Shown: in pieces, positions 33,061-46,000 of the stretch
Position numbering within the stretch: the stretch's first letter is position 1
Layout: every line of letters starts with the position of its first letter
From: Saccharina japonica
Lineage: Eukaryota; Sar; Phaeophyceae; Laminariales; Laminariaceae
Assembly: GCA_008828725.1 (NCBI GenBank)
Contig: MEHQ01001566.1
Location: 5,001-69,000, forward strand
DNA: 64,000 nt
Direction of reading: 5' to 3'
Program-made: the position numbers and the translations under genes
The notes under the pieces: model-generated
Told to the model about the DNA's origin: nothing
Databases searched by the model: none
Seen by the model: only the letters and a program-made list of their open reading frames with translations

Positions 33061-33559
33061 TGCATGTCTGAACGGGTAGTCCACCACTTGTATTTGTGTC
33101 TGTGGAAGCTTGTGGCGATGTGTTTGAAAATATGTTTCCGGCACTCCAAGGAGGGGACGGGGAGGGGGTGTTGTGTTGCTCACGGTACTTTTTTGCTGGG
33201 CGCTCTCGCTCTCAATTTTTTTTTCGGGGTATAAGACCGATGATATATAATGGCAATACGATCGATGTTGCAAAGTTTAGTTTCCAAACTACACCTGTAT
33301 CACTTTCAAGAAAGAGCTAAATTATTGTCATACCGCCGCTGTGGGAAGAAAGGGACAAATTGTTTGTTTTTTTTCCTCTTGTTTTTTCATGCGCCTGCAT
33401 GCGCCGCAATTTATTTTCCCTAAATTTGTTGTGTTTTTGGGGCTTTTTATGCGTTTGCCTGTGCTTCACCTGGTATATACTCGTATGAATGTCTTCGTGT
33501 TTTCTCTTGATTTCCTTTATCTCCCTTTTGTCTTTTGTTTTTCTCTATTTTAATGTATC

Positions 33560-34050
33560 TGGGTTGCTGGCGTGTGTATCTCGTGGTCGTTTCCAATCGT
33601 GCGATGATACTATTACTACAGTAGGTATCTAGGTTGGCATTGCATGATAGTATCTCTGTCGTGGTTTTGTGACCACAGAGCTTGTACCAGGCAAGAAAAA
33701 ATACCTCCCAGGATCAACACGGACCTGGGTGTGCTGGATGCCGACGGGTAGAAAGCACGGTTTGAAGTGAAGAACACACAATATATGCGATTTGTCTGGT
33801 TCGCTGGCTTGTGTATGTTGTGCTTTTCGTATTTCAGTTCGTCTTCATTGCGTTGACTAATGTCATTACCAGTACATAGTGCTGTTAATTGCGATTAGCA
33901 TTATCTCTCGTAGTTTGTGACGACAGCACTTGCTTGTACCAGTACCTCTCTACTGCTGTAGGATAAACAGTCAGCGCGCGGACACTGGATGTGATGGATG
34001 TCGACAGATATAAATGAATTATTTGATGTGAAAACGCTAGCGTAGGATTG
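33560..34050. repeat. Degenerate tandem duplication, ~240-bp units
   Basis: Two halves share the order GGTT.GCTGGC(T)TGTGTAT, CATTATCTCTCGTAG or GTATCTCTGTCGTGG, TTGTGAC.ACAG.CTTG, GTACCAG, CGGAC.TGG.TG..CTGGATG.CGAC.G and TTTGAAGTGAA or TTTGATGTGAA. Identity is perhaps 70% by eye. Confidence 0.5.
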
Positions 34051-34512
34051 AATTTTTCCCCGAAAGTCATGTTGACACGCAATACATTCATACCAGCTGA
34101 TTAATACCTGGTACGAGTATACCTGGTATGCATCACATGTACGAGGCCTAATTTTTCCTTCATCTCTTGCGCAGTTTTTTTCCCTTGTTAATACATTCCC
34201 CTCGAAGCGACTCCTTGTACTGTTGTGTGCAGGTATGCAGGTGTGCTCTTTCGTTACCACCGATTCTCGATTCTATGTATCGTATACGGTATACACCAAG
34301 TACGTAGTTTATTCGATTGTTGCGTCATAGTGGTGTGACAAATACACGCAAAGAATTTACCGAGTGTACGGACTACAATACCTGCTGTAGGACGTGTTTG
34401 CTGAACCACCCCTACCGTGCCCACTTGAAGACAACATCGGGGCTCTGCCCCTCTACCTTTCCTGGCCCTGAGTCACGCCCATCCGGCCGCACGGGTTTCC
34501 TAAAACAATCAG

Positions 34513-34680
34513 GGGGAAGACCGCGTGACCGAGGTGTACCGTTTTTCGGCCGGCCGTTCTGCGGCGGAGGCGCTTGAGATCGGCGGAGGGAAGCCTGTAG
34601 CGCTGGGTTCGATATCTAAGCGCATCAAATCTTCCCAGGCGGAGCTAGAGGCATTGAACGTGCGGATCAACGTCCTAAAG
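34513..34680 (+). CDS. Exon 1 of unrecognised gene
   Basis: 56 codons after the acceptor AATCAG|GGG, ending AAG|GTGATA. It encodes TEVYRFSAGRSAAEALEIGG and then a heptad-like SISKRIKSSQAELEALNVRI segment. Confidence 0.6.
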
Positions 34681-37600
34681 GTGATATACGTCGGAATATA
34701 CTACTACTACTGCTGTTGCATGTATACTTGGTTTGCGATCTACTTACATACGTAGGCATGATATGCCAAGTACTTCATTGTATATCCTTCGAAATGCCAT
34801 CTCATGGTTGTTTTCTGCGACGTTGGGGAGGGTCTCCACGGCCATCGATACGAGGACCGCGGCACCGGCCGCTGGTTCTCGTTTCCTATCACGACGCCAG
34901 TACCCGAGAACCCCCCCCCCCCAGCCAACTGGCAAGGGTTCTAACAAACGCAGTCTCGGACGACCGAGACCCTTAATGGTAGTAAGCCATTGACGTACGA
35001 CTCCTTGTAAGCTCCGAATCGCTACCGGTCCGCAAGCAATAGCTATGAATATAAGACGGTGTAACCGCTCCGTTCCATCCACCTTCTAAAGAAGAAAGGG
35101 CGGGTGGGCGGGGAGAAAACCACAACAATAGTCCTAGCCTCTACTGTAGGCCTATCAACATCAACAGCAGGCAGTGTTGTGCCGTCCGCTCGTGTGCCTC
35201 ATCTGCTGTATGTACTAGAACACCTGTGTGCGTGGAGCTGACGATGAACGAATGGCACTGCCCTTCGTGTGCCCCTTCCGGTGTTTGCTGTTTCCAGAAG
35301 TCGCCCTTTCCGTCAGTGGTCGACAGACATGATGAACTTCGCCTGTTCGCATTCGAAATTGCGATAGTCTGGTGCTTCGGATTGCTTTTGTTAGTCGTAT
35401 GATATATGAGGCGAGTTATACACTTCGTACGCTCCAGATATTTAACTCTTTGATAGCGTCGGTGACTGGAGTTGTCCCTGCTGCATATGTATGTGATTGG
35501 CACCAAGGGCTCTAGGAGTGCAGTCCCATTGTGGAGACACAACCCTTGGAATGAGAATCATATTCAGGTTTCTGGACAGTGCAGTGAGAAAATGGGTTAT
35601 ATGGGGTGGAATATACAACCGAACGTCGATCACTGCTAGACTGGTAGAGCACGAAGAGTTGGTGACCTACGGCACCCAAGTGCGACGGGCGCCGATTCGG
35701 CGGAAGAATATAGACGGCGAAATAGCATGGCTGCAGACAAAGGGAATGGGCGAGAGGGGGCGCGCTCTCGAGCACCGCAGGTGCTGCTGCTGCTGCTACT
35801 GTCGCTGCTGCTGCTTTGCCTTGTGTGTAGTAGTATCATGGGCGAGGTATGATTGTGCAGTTTGAGCAATGCAAAATTGTGAAAAGCAGCTTAGTATCAC
35901 CCTGGTTCCCTTGTCTGGCATGATCGGTTTCATTTTTAAGTGCGATTTGCGACATGTCCGCAAGCTAGAGCTCAACCATGTAACATCCTGAGATAGAGCA
36001 TAGGGTTTCATTCGTTTGGTTGAACCGGACCCGACTTGAGGAATTTTTGCAGGGAAAACTGAAGAGATTATGGTTGAGCGGGTCAGCCATCTCTTGCTGG
36101 CGTCATGGGTGGTGGCTGTGAGCCCTTGCGTAATTGTGTTTAAAGTCACACGGTTGTGACAAGGTTCCCGACCATCACAGCAGAGCAGAGCAGAGCACAA
36201 GCCTACAGCTATATACTGATAGAAGTCGTAATGGCGGTTTATGGTGATTTGGCGACTACCGTAAGCGAGTACTCCCACACCTTCCCTCCGAAACTTAGCC
36301 AGAGCCCCGGGGCCAGCATCGCTGCATACCGGGCGTGATGGATGGACCCATCAGATGAAAAACAAAGCGAGAAACAGAGTCACATTGTATGTGCCATACT
36401 TGACGACGTTCCCAGTCTCCGTCCGTTGTATGTTACGATTCGAGTAGCAGCATGCATGCCTACACATCAGTAGTGTACCCGAGCATACCCCAGAAAGCCC
36501 TAGACAACATAGCATCTGCCCTAGTACACAGTGGACCGAACAGACGTGGTGCATTTGCGTCTCTTCGGGCCTGTGTGGGGGGTGCTGTGGCGTCTGGGGG
36601 CATTCTGGGTCATCCTCGGGCGTACTTATGATGTGTAGGCATGCATGCTGCTACTCGAATCGCAACATACGCTAGTAACCTACATATCATAAGAGATTGG
36701 GAACGTCACCAACTATGGCGCATAGAATATCACCGTGTCTCTCTTTGTTGTTGATCTGAGCCCCTTTACTAAGCCGGGTGTGCAGCGATGCACCCCCCGG
36801 GACCCTTCTGAGTCCAGGAGTGTACGCTAGGGTAACACGCTTCTTCGCGAGGACGACATAAGTGTCAAGTCTATTCTATCCCCGGCTCAGCGGTGCCGGC
36901 AATATACGTGCCCGTTTTTGACACACAAAAGGTCAAAACCTGTATTTCGTAAATTTACGAGTGAGAGCGCGTGGCATTCAGTGCATTCCACCAAACATGG
37001 CTCACGTGTATTGCGCAACGCGAACCCAGAGCTGGCTTGCAGAACCTGGTCGCTACCGGTTATTTGCAACATGCTCACGGCGATGACGGACACTCCAAGG
37101 TAGACCTTTCCTCTCTTTGCGTAGGGCTTCTTGAGCATTTAGAGGCCATACATGGTTTTGTTGGCTGACCAAACTCAGCCGACGGCCAACATCGCTGACG
37201 CAATGCATCACGGTGAAAACAAACGCCTGACATCTTGCACCAATGCGATGCTACCACACAGGCGGAGGCCGCGAAGGCAGAGCCGGAGCCGCAGCAACTC
37301 CTGAACATACTCCGGCACTTCATGAAACAGGACAAGACCCTGGAGGAAGACCCCTTCTACAGCGTAGCCTTCAAAGCAACGTGCGCAGCGGCCACCAAGG
37401 CGGCCAAGGCTGCCGCCGCCGCCCGAGCGGCAGCGGAGGTGGAGGCGGAGGAAGAGCGGGCCGAGCGCGCCGCCAGAGAAGCGGCCCAGGCGAAGAAGCA
37501 ACCCGCAGAGGCGGCGGCGGCAGCAGCAGCAGCAGCAGGGCGGAGGAAGAGCGGGCCGAGCGCGCCGCCAGAGAAGCGGCCCAGGCGAAGAAGCAACCCG

Positions 37601-37872
37601 CAGAGGCGGCGGCGGCAGCAGCAGCCGCGGCAGCAACAGAAGCAGCTGCGGCGGAGGCGATTAGAAATGCCGTCATCGCGGCCGCCAACAGCAGGGCCGC
37701 TTCCGCATCGGCCGCAACAACCCGAACAGCAGCGTCCGTCGTGAGCGCGGCGGAGCACCACGGTGTTCCTTCTGCCGTGACAATGGCAACTACTACGACG
37801 GTGGCGCCCGCTCCCCCCTCGTCCTCAACGCCGGTTACGTCTGTCCCTCCAGCGGCCACGTTCGCATCATAG
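34513..37872 (+). CDS. Unrecognised three-exon gene (coiled-coil and Ala-rich)
   Basis: Exons 34,513-34,680, 35,640-35,780 and 37,262 onward join in phase 0 with AG acceptors and GTGATA and GTGCTG donors. A 5' exon with the start codon is missing or lies upstream. Exon 1 carries a helical IKSSQAELEALNVRINVLK segment. Exon 3 begins AEAAKAEPEPQQLLNILRHF, continues with EEDPFYSVAFKATC, and then a long charged Ala-rich helix. A 95-bp tandem duplication in exon 3 shifts the frame: the current frame stops at 37,744, whereas the other frame continues the Ala-rich helix to a stop at 37,872. I do not recognise the product. Confidence 0.5.
35640..35780 (+). CDS. Exon 2 of unrecognised gene
   Basis: 47 codons, CTGCTAG|ACT to CCGCAG|GTGCTG, phase 0 at both ends. 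It is Arg and Ala rich with no domain. Another frame in the same interval (HEELVTYGTQVRRAPIRRKN) also looks protein-like but does not join in phase, so the choice is uncertain. Confidence 0.45.
36381..36735. mobile_element. Foldback element with long terminal inverted repeats
   Basis: The left part (CACATTGTATGTGCCATA, GACGTTCCCAGTCTC, GTTACGATTCGAGTAGCAGC, ATGCATGCCTACACATCA) is mirrored on the right (CTGCTACTCGAATCGCAAC, GAGATTGGGAACGTCACC, TATGGCGCATAGAATATCA). Arms are about 150-170 bp and imperfect. There is no coding capacity. It looks like a MITE or foldback transposon. Confidence 0.75.
37262..37872 (+). CDS. Exon 3 of unrecognised gene, Ala-rich, frame broken by duplication
   Basis: Begins after CACACAG. 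The segment starting GAAGAGCGGGCCGAGCGCGC at 37,451 is repeated at 37,546 (offset 95), including the CAG-rich end. Because 95 is not a multiple of three, the second copy, encoding AEEERAERAAREAAQAKKQP, is read in a different frame from the first. Confidence 0.55.
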
Positions 37873-39809
37873 GCGCGCCGGGAGGTATGGCGGTAAGGTC
37901 GGCAGTAACAACTCCGCCTTCTCTCCCGGCAGGGAATCGGAATATGATTGGATTGACATACCCGTGCAATTAGAACCCGACAAGTTCACGAGCTGGCACT
38001 TCGACTGCAACTAGACATAGGCGGCGCGAAACGAGCTGAAAGTTCTTGACGGCGAGTGAGGTGACGAAAGATGGCCAACGGGGCACGGGGGGTCGGCCAG
38101 GACTGAGAGAATCCTGATAAGAAAATTCGAGGCGGTTAACCTATTGTGTGTACTCATCTATATGGCGGACACGCACGATCCCGCATTCGTTTTGTCTGGC
38201 CAAAGCCCCTAAATGCACCCACGTCTGAGGAATAGGTTCGAAACAATGTTGTGCAACACAGCTGAGGGAGAGACACTCGAGCAGGAGAGAAGCAAACGCG
38301 CGCTCCTCTAGTAATAGCGGAGATCGTGGTGGTCGCATTCTGTGCCCGGGCTTGATCTGTCCTGCTGCCTGTTGTCCGGTTGGGTTTGGTTGCCGCGTGG
38401 TTGTGGATGATCGGCTATAGCTCTCGCGAGTGGTTCGTGGGTCATTCTCGTGGCTAAAATGGTCGCCTTGAATGTTCGGCTAGCTGTCGCACCTGACAGG
38501 ATATTGTTTCCCACTATCATACCTGGTATATACCAGGTACATGTTTTGTGTAGTTCGGTGTTTTCCCACCAATCAGTACCTTTCTTTCTCGTCCGAGCGA
38601 GAAAAGGGCGTTTTCTAAGGAGACATGAAGGGGAGATACTCCGCCGCGGCGATATCATACACCATCGAATGATCTGCGATTGACCCCCCAGCCCTAAAGC
38701 AACCGACTTGAGGCGAGCTCTTGCCTACTTCTATCTAAAGGCTTCGCTAAAAGAAGGCATTATTAAGTCTCGGTCGTAAGGGTTGCCGGACAAGAAAGCC
38801 GCGTGTCGGTATTCTGTCAAAAGCGTAATAATATAGTACACCGCGACCTTCAAACGGCTCGAGGAGATCGTTGGCGTTACAAAGACGCAACGGACGAGCG
38901 TTACACAAAAACGGCGATCGTCACCGCGACGCCGGCCAGAGACAGTTACAGCCAGCCGCGGCGGCCTCCTTAAAGCACTGTGCCAAAACGTCCCCCCCCC
39001 CTACCCAAGACAAATAACAGAGACAGACGCCGACAGCGCATCGATCGCTGACTGGTGACGACCCGGAAGAATACACGCCGTGAAATTAACGGGACCTCCT
39101 CCTTGCAGCAGCCAATCACAGCAGCCAACCAACCGTGCACTGCGCTCCGCGCGACACAAGACCGACCGCTAGGTATATATGCCACCTGACGTCACAAAAA
39201 AAACAAACTTGAAAACACATCCAGAGAAAACGCCGCATGGCCGCCATCATATATCGATAACACCACGTCGGTCGGGGGGGGGGGGAGGGGGGCGGTGTAC
39301 CGCCCATTTCCACGGAATATAAACCTACGTGTTTCCCTCTCCGCCCTAGGACGAACTCTTCAGGGAGCGCGTGTGGTGAGCGAAAAACGACATTAAAACC
39401 CGTCCAAGCGCAGAAAAAAACGCAAGAGGTATACACACCGCCCGACAGTGGACGACACAAACAAAAAACACAAGTCTCCCCCCCCCCAAGCCCCCCGCCC
39501 CCCCTCCCTTCGCCGCTTGTAACAAGGAAACTACGTGAGGGCGCAAAGCAAGCACGCACGCATACACCCTTACCCCCCCCCCCCCATGATACCTTTTAGA
39601 AGCGCGCGTCTTGATCATACTGGTACAACAGTGACCCACCCAACGCCCACATGATGAATCCCCTGAGTTCGGAGCAAAGCTCCTACGGAGCGTAGCCGAA
39701 CGGCACGGTTCCGATACAGAACGGAACCCCCCGCACTATTTCAACCATGTGCGTGTGGTGCTCATTGTCTTTTCCCGCCCGTCTTCGGGCCGGCACACAC
39801 GGCTCTTCC
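37873..39809. other. Intergenic between two convergent genes
   Basis: No gene is seen. It contains a TACCTGGTA-TATACCAGGTA hairpin (38,520-38,541) and C/G homopolymers near 39,267 and 39,480-39,590. Both the unrecognised plus gene and the PTB gene should have their 3' ends here. Confidence 0.5.
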
Positions 39810-40070
39810 TCACTTCTCCACGTGGCGCTCGCCGCTCAGGAACGACACGCGCAGTCTACGCTCGTGCACGGTGAGGTTGTGGATCATGATTAGCGCGTGC
39901 ACCGCGGCCTCCGTAGCGCCAACACGCCCGTCGGCCTCCATGTGGACCAGAGCCTGCACGGACGGCTTAGGCTCCGGGTTGCTGCTGCTCCCCGCGGCGG
40001 GAAGCACTGACGAGGCGTCCGGGGGGGCTTCGGCGTTGGTGTCTAGGTCGACCGACGAGACGACTCCATG
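39810..40070 (-). CDS. PTB exon 8, end of third RRM and stop
   Basis: CTTTAG|CAT to TGA at 39,810. After a ~40-residue polar insert, QALVHMEADGRVGATEAAVH, ALIMIHNL and RRLRVSFLSGE close the RRM and the protein, as in PTB and hnRNP L. The acceptor is preceded by ~20 C's on the transcribed strand. Confidence 0.9.
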   Translation of the reverse strand, partial: HGVVSSVDLDTNAEAPPDASSVLPAAGSSSNPEPKPSVQALVHMEADGRVGATEAAVHALIMIHNLTVHERRLRVSFLSGERHVEK

Positions 40071-43000
40071 CTAAAGCGGGGGGGGGGGGGGGGGGGGGGG
40101 TAACGCGCGAGTGGACAAAAGGAGAAAAAGGAAGACGGGGGAGAGGAGGGGATACGGGGGGGGGGGTTAACTAAAAAGTTCAGGTGGTCGATTCAGAAAA
40201 GCCCAAGAACTCATGAACCTGTGACTTTACGAAAGGGTGGTCCCCGAGACCGAGAATAGCCACTGAGCGAAGGAGAACGTGAAAATCGCAACAACACAAA
40301 GTCTCGACGGGTTTTGGAGAGAGCAAGACACCGGCAAACAGCTCCACTCCCCGCCGACCACCACCCGAATAGCGCCCCTCATCGAGAACATCCTACTCTA
40401 CATCGAAGAACAGGCACGACAGAACGTCATGCTTCCTCTGTACTACGTATACATGGCGCAGCGAGGCATGCCGAACCTGCGCCATACACCGTCAACCATT
40501 GCATGCACTGCTTTGAGCACCTCGTTGCAGAGCTACACAAGTCAACAACAGTTACAACCTGCTGGAAAAGCAATAAAAGAAAACCTTTCATATGTGTGTA
40601 CTTTGTGCTTTTGCTCCGTCGTGAGAGGGAGAATGGCAGCGACGGCAAAAGCATTTTGCACGCTCACACAATCACACGCTCGCCTTTGGTTCCCGCCGCA
40701 ACACTGAAAAAATTAAAAGGGGGGTTGAAGCAGGTGAGCGGGAAGCACAATCCCCAACGCGTGCTCGCAAGACCCACCTTGGCGAAAATAGCTGTGATCG
40801 CTTCCGCGGAAACGTCGGGAGACACATTGTCAACCACTAGAGTGGAACACGGAGGCGACAAGGAGTCCCGGTAGCGAGAGTCCTCGGGCGACGTGGCCAT
40901 CTCGTACCTGAGCACACGTACGCACACGACGGTCACGGTCACACAGCATAACAAAATGGGCGTGTCGGTGCCGGGCGGGGGGCGGAGACAGTTCCGTTTG
41001 GCACGCCTAACCTGCAAGGTCAATGGCCAGCATGGCCGTCGGCCAATGCACGGCCTTTGTGGACCGATGGGCACAGTTGAGCGGGGCGGAAGTGTAACAC
41101 AAGACACCTTGGCTCGGACGACGCGCGTAGCAGCGGCGATGGCGGCGGCATGCCGGCGGCGTTCAAGATGCACGCTGAAAAACGCGAACTCGGCCCTCCC
41201 TTCGAAAATGTTTTGTCTCTGTCGGCACCTTAAGCAATGCTCCCCCCTCGGAGAGCGAGAGAGACGAGAGCCATCGTGCCCCAGAAGATACTAGGATGGG
41301 TGAACAACACAAAACAGCTATTAATAGTGCGTCGCACGGATCAAAGCGCGCACTACTCACAAAAGCGCGGGTACGCAATCTATCATGGCGACGTCCACCC
41401 AAGAGTTATTCTCAGAGCCCCAACCCCCACTAAATATCACCAACTCACTCCTATCCCACCAAATGAAACGGCAAAAGAACCGAGGCAAGCTCGGCGTGGC
41501 GGCGACGACTTGTCCATCATATCACACCATCACCCGCCATCGACCGTCGTAGCCCTCACCCCTCCCATCGCCGCACGCACCTAAACGCAAACACGAGACG
41601 AGAGTTCTTATTCACGCGCAACGGCGGCTGCGGCTTGGCTATCTTACAACAGCGATCGTCTACGGGGAACTCGCCTGTGCATCCCCTGGTACTCGCTGAA
41701 GTCGGTGGCCGTCGGGTCGTTGATGGTCCACTGGCTGGACGCCTTCACCTCCAAGATCATGCCGCACAGGGGCGTCTGCGGTGGAATCAACGCCGAGAGG
41801 CGACACAAATGAACGATGATGACGACAGGCCGGCCGGCAGGCGGGGCGGGGCAGGGCGGGGCAGAGCGTGGTCGGCCGAAAATCAAACCAACAGAAGTAC
41901 CGGCCGAGTTGCGACAGCACAAAACAACTGCTGTCTCCTTGAAAACACCGGTAAAAAGACAAAGGGAACGTCTGGTCCCCTCTCCTCCTGAGATACGACT
42001 ACTGCAGTCCATCTAGCCTGATACTGAACCCACCAGACGCGGCTCAGGTAGAGAGGGACATGGACATACCTCGTTTATACAGAGAGGGTACGCGTCACCT
42101 CCTACATGGCTGTCAGGCCGTCCACCACAGTTTCTGGGCGGCAGGAAATACCGCCCACCATCGGTATATATATAGCTGATGCCAGCTTCGGCTGAAGAAC
42201 AAACGAAAATAGACCATATTCCGTATTTGACACAAGCTACTGTAGTTCCCATAACCAGCGCTGCTTTTTTAACGGGTGGTCAGCCAGCATTTATTTGGAG
42301 AAAAACTACGCGATTCATGCTTACGCGCAAGGAGGACCGAAAAAAAATGGCGCGACGGCCGGGGCCGGGCCGGGACGGGTCAGGTCAGGTCGGCGAGGGC
42401 GGGGACAGAAGCTGGTCGCTCGCGGTCTCACCTGGTCGAGAAGACGTTGGGCGTTTACAGCCTGGACGGGGTATCTCATCTGCACGAGAGCCATACCGCG
42501 GCTCGTAACGAGCTTCACCTGCGCGGTGAAAGCAAACATAAGGGGTTGCGGATGGCGAAGCGGGGAGTTCAGCATGCTGAATGCGTCTTAGCCTACAGCA
42601 TGTATGGGGGGCGGGGGTACTCATGTCATGCATGGCCGTAGTCGTATGGCCATAAGACCCTCGCATCCCTACACTGCCGATATTTACGGAGCATGTCGGG
42701 TTTTCACCAACCAGGCAGACAATTGATTGCACCAAGCGGAAACGCCGTGAGGAGTTTAGCGAGTCGCATTATGGGTGAGAGTTGTATCCTACTAAGAATC
42801 GCTTGTGAGGCGGACTTTCATGCATACGGATGGATGGCAGCGTCGAAAGGGTTGATTTGTTTTCCGTGTAGCCACGTCCAGAGACAGCAATGGTACACTA
42901 TGTAACTACCTCGTGGGCGCCTCACCATTTTCCAGGTACACACGTGATGCTATAATTCCCCCTTGTGCTGAGTGAAGAGGTTCTCCACCCCGCAAAATTG

Positions 43001-46000
43001 ATCTACCTCGACCGCCAGCCATGGTGACAGCTAAAAACAAAGATTGGAAGGAACCAAAACGGTATACCATGGTTGTCTAGCTCACACAGTGATTGACGTG
43101 TTGTACAGCGTCATTGCCAACCAACGCCGACCCAAACTATATATATCGTATATTGTAATCAAGATGATTACACACCCCTTGCGATGAATTTCCGACCCGA
43201 GTCTCTCCAACCCCCAAGGGGGGGTACGGAAAACAAAACACACATCGCGGCTTTAGAAAGGCCCCATCGAGATTTTCTTCTATAGAGCACCGCTCGGCGT
43301 TTGGATTCTAGCGGTTGCCGAGAAAAACCAGCTTAAGGCAATCCTTCTTCCGAGGGGGTGTGTTATCTTCATCACCCGGGCGATACGGTACTATACACCT
43401 GATATTTATAACTGGCGCGGGGTTAGGGGGGGGGAGGGGGGGTGACTGCTGATGTGCTGACTTCGGGGTCGCATTCTTGAGAGAAGAAATATCGTCGATG
43501 CATGACAAACATCGGTCGGATACAGAGTGCTGTTGTTGGTGCTTATACTACTACGGTACGTAGTCATCATGCCAGCTTCCAAAGGCGGCGGAGAGGTCGC
43601 GGGCACCTGGCAAAAAAATACCCCCTCGCGAACCGCACGACGCGCGCACCACTAGAGCAACGCACAACGCGACGCAGATTTGTTCGTCGGCAAACGCTAT
43701 GGGATTGTTCTTCGAACGATTTTTCCCTGCAAATAGAAAACCAAACACGCCTCTTCCAAAGGGACAACGGGGCATGCTGCTCTCTGTTGGACAACGCCCG
43801 CTCCCACTCCCAACCACCCCACCCCTGCCGGCCAACATTTGACAAGAGCTTTTAACAGTGAGAATATGCACAGAGCTCGAGAGGTTAGGGGGTTGGCCCG
43901 AACGGAAAGAGTTCACCCAACCAAAAGGGCACAATACATATGTTACGCCTTAACTGGGGTTACAGTCAAAGTAGTGAGTCCGTCAGCAAACAGTGGTATG
44001 CGCATTTATACTGCTACTACTATAAAAAATACCAGATAATATAGCACAAATCGGTACTCTCTGGAGCAGGTAAACATCACAAGAAATATGCCGCCACCTG
44101 GCACCAGGGTATCAATCATCACCTTTATGACGTCACCGTACAGCCCGAAAAGCTGACAGAGGGCGTTAGGGCTGAGCTCGTGCGTGTCGACATGCAGCAC
44201 CATGAGGATGGGGGAGCGCGCCGCCGGAGCCGCGGCCGCCCAAGCCCCCACGTCCACCCTCTCTGCCTCGCCTTCGCCCTTGCCCTTGCCCTCTCCCTCG
44301 TCATCATCATCGTCATCGTCCGTGTGGCTCTTCACCTTTGCCTCCTCCCCCTCGGCACCAGCCTCTCCCTCCCCACCCTTATCGCCTTCCACAGGCTCGT
44401 CCACCTTGCCGTCGCCCCCTCCCCCGCCGCCCCCACCGTCGCCACCGGCGCCGCTGTCCGGGTCTACACCCGCGGCGGGGTCGACCTTGGACTGCTCCGC
44501 CTTCTGCTGCCCATTCTCCTGACGGTCTACGTCGATCACTTCCCCGCCGCCTCCTTCTTCTCCTTCTTCTCCTTCGCCTTTTTCTCCTCCGGCGCCGTTC
44601 GCGTCCTCACTCTGCACACTTTCCCCGACCCCAGCCCCCACAGCTTCTTCTCGCGGTTCGGTTGTAACTTCACCTTGACTCTCGACGGCCTCGGCCTTGG
44701 CGCCGCTGCCACCGCCGGCCTTCTTCTCCTCTACCGGTTTACCCCCCTCCTTCCCCCCGTTACTGCTACTCCCGCGCCGGGACGCCCCGCTCCGCGTCCT
44801 TCCCACCACAAAAACCTCGTCCACAACATCCAGCACGGACCCACCAACAGACGCACCACCAACGGCAGTTTCCTTACCGTCTGCCTCCCCCCCTTCCTCC
44901 CCACTTGCCGCCGCCGCCACGTCCACCCCACTTCCCGTATCCTCGCCGATTGCCCCTCCCGCCCCTCCCTCCGCCGGGGACCCATCCTCCTCCGTCGCCT
45001 TCCCCTTCCCGTCCCCTTCCGCCCCGAGCGGCGTCGCCTTGCCACCCTTCGATGACGCGTCCTCCCCGTCACCGTCGTCGCTAACCCTAACCTTGGCTGT
45101 CGCCGCCGCCAGCTGATCCGTCGCGTCGGGGCCGAGCATCTCCGCAGCCTCGCGCTTGTTAGCCCTCTTCCCCTCCCCGTCCTCCTCCGCCAGGTCGCTG
45201 ACGCGCACCTTGGCCGTCGCCGCGGCCAGCTGGTCCGCAGCGTCGGGTCCCAGCATCTCCGCCGCCTCGCGCTTGTTGGCGTTCTTCTTACCCACCCCCC
45301 CCCCCCCCCCCACCACCGCGACCACTACCATCGCCAGTAATAGCAGCTGCCTGAAGCTTACAGCAGCAACACCACCACTACCACCACCACCACCACCACC
45401 GCCCCCACCACCAACCCCAACCCCATCCCCACTACCCGACTCCTCCTTCTTACCGCTCCCACCCTGCGGGCTCGACGACGACAACCCCTTCACGAACCCG
45501 GGGACGACCCCACCGCCAATAGCAATCGCAACAGCGGCGGCCGTGGCAGCAGCGGCAGCAGCGGCGGCAGCAGCAGCGGCGTCACCCCCATCCTTCCCCG
45601 ACTCCCCGTCCCCCTCAACCTCCTCCTCCGGCCCCCGGTAGCGCGCCGACTTCTTCGCCGCCGGAGCCGTCAGAGCCTGAATGTGAAGGGGGTCAAGACG
45701 GGGCATGCGGGACCTTGACTTCGTTGCACCCCCCGGCGATGCGCCGGCAGACTTTTTGTCAGACGAGCGGAACCTGGTCGAGTCCAAGTCCGACACAGGG
45801 CCCGCGTAAACGCCGCCAACATGGACAACCGGGGGAAAGGGAAGGGGGAGGGGGGGGCGGGGGGCGGGGGGGCGGGGGGGGGGGGGCAGGGGATCGCGGG
45901 GGGGGCGGCGACGGGGGGGGGTACGGGGGGGGGGGCAACGGGCTCGCCGCGTGGGGGGGTGGGGGAGGGTATGGCAACCAAAAAGCGCTGCTTATGGGGG

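Larger units (their letters stand above)
28431..34512. other. Intergenic repeat-rich region
   Basis: No gene is recognised. It contains the telomere-type tract (28,725), the folded gag-like relic (29,199-30,231), a dense TAACATTATGTTA-type region (31,150-33,060) split by an A-tailed element, and a degenerate duplication (33,560-34,050). Short open frames at 30,614-31,011 lack any supporting signal. Confidence 0.5.

Noticed and set aside
43502..43934. Overlapping frames on both strands
   Set aside because: They fall inside a PTB intron and show no domain or splice consistency.
45081..45093. CTAACCCTAACC as a second interstitial telomere tract
   Set aside because: Only two units, within the coding linker of PTB exon 4, so chance and codon use explain it.
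44180..45116. Ser/Pro-rich plus-strand frames opposite PTB exon 4
   Set aside because: They mirror the acidic and Gly-rich linker encoded on the minus strand, which is in phase with RRM exons on both sides.
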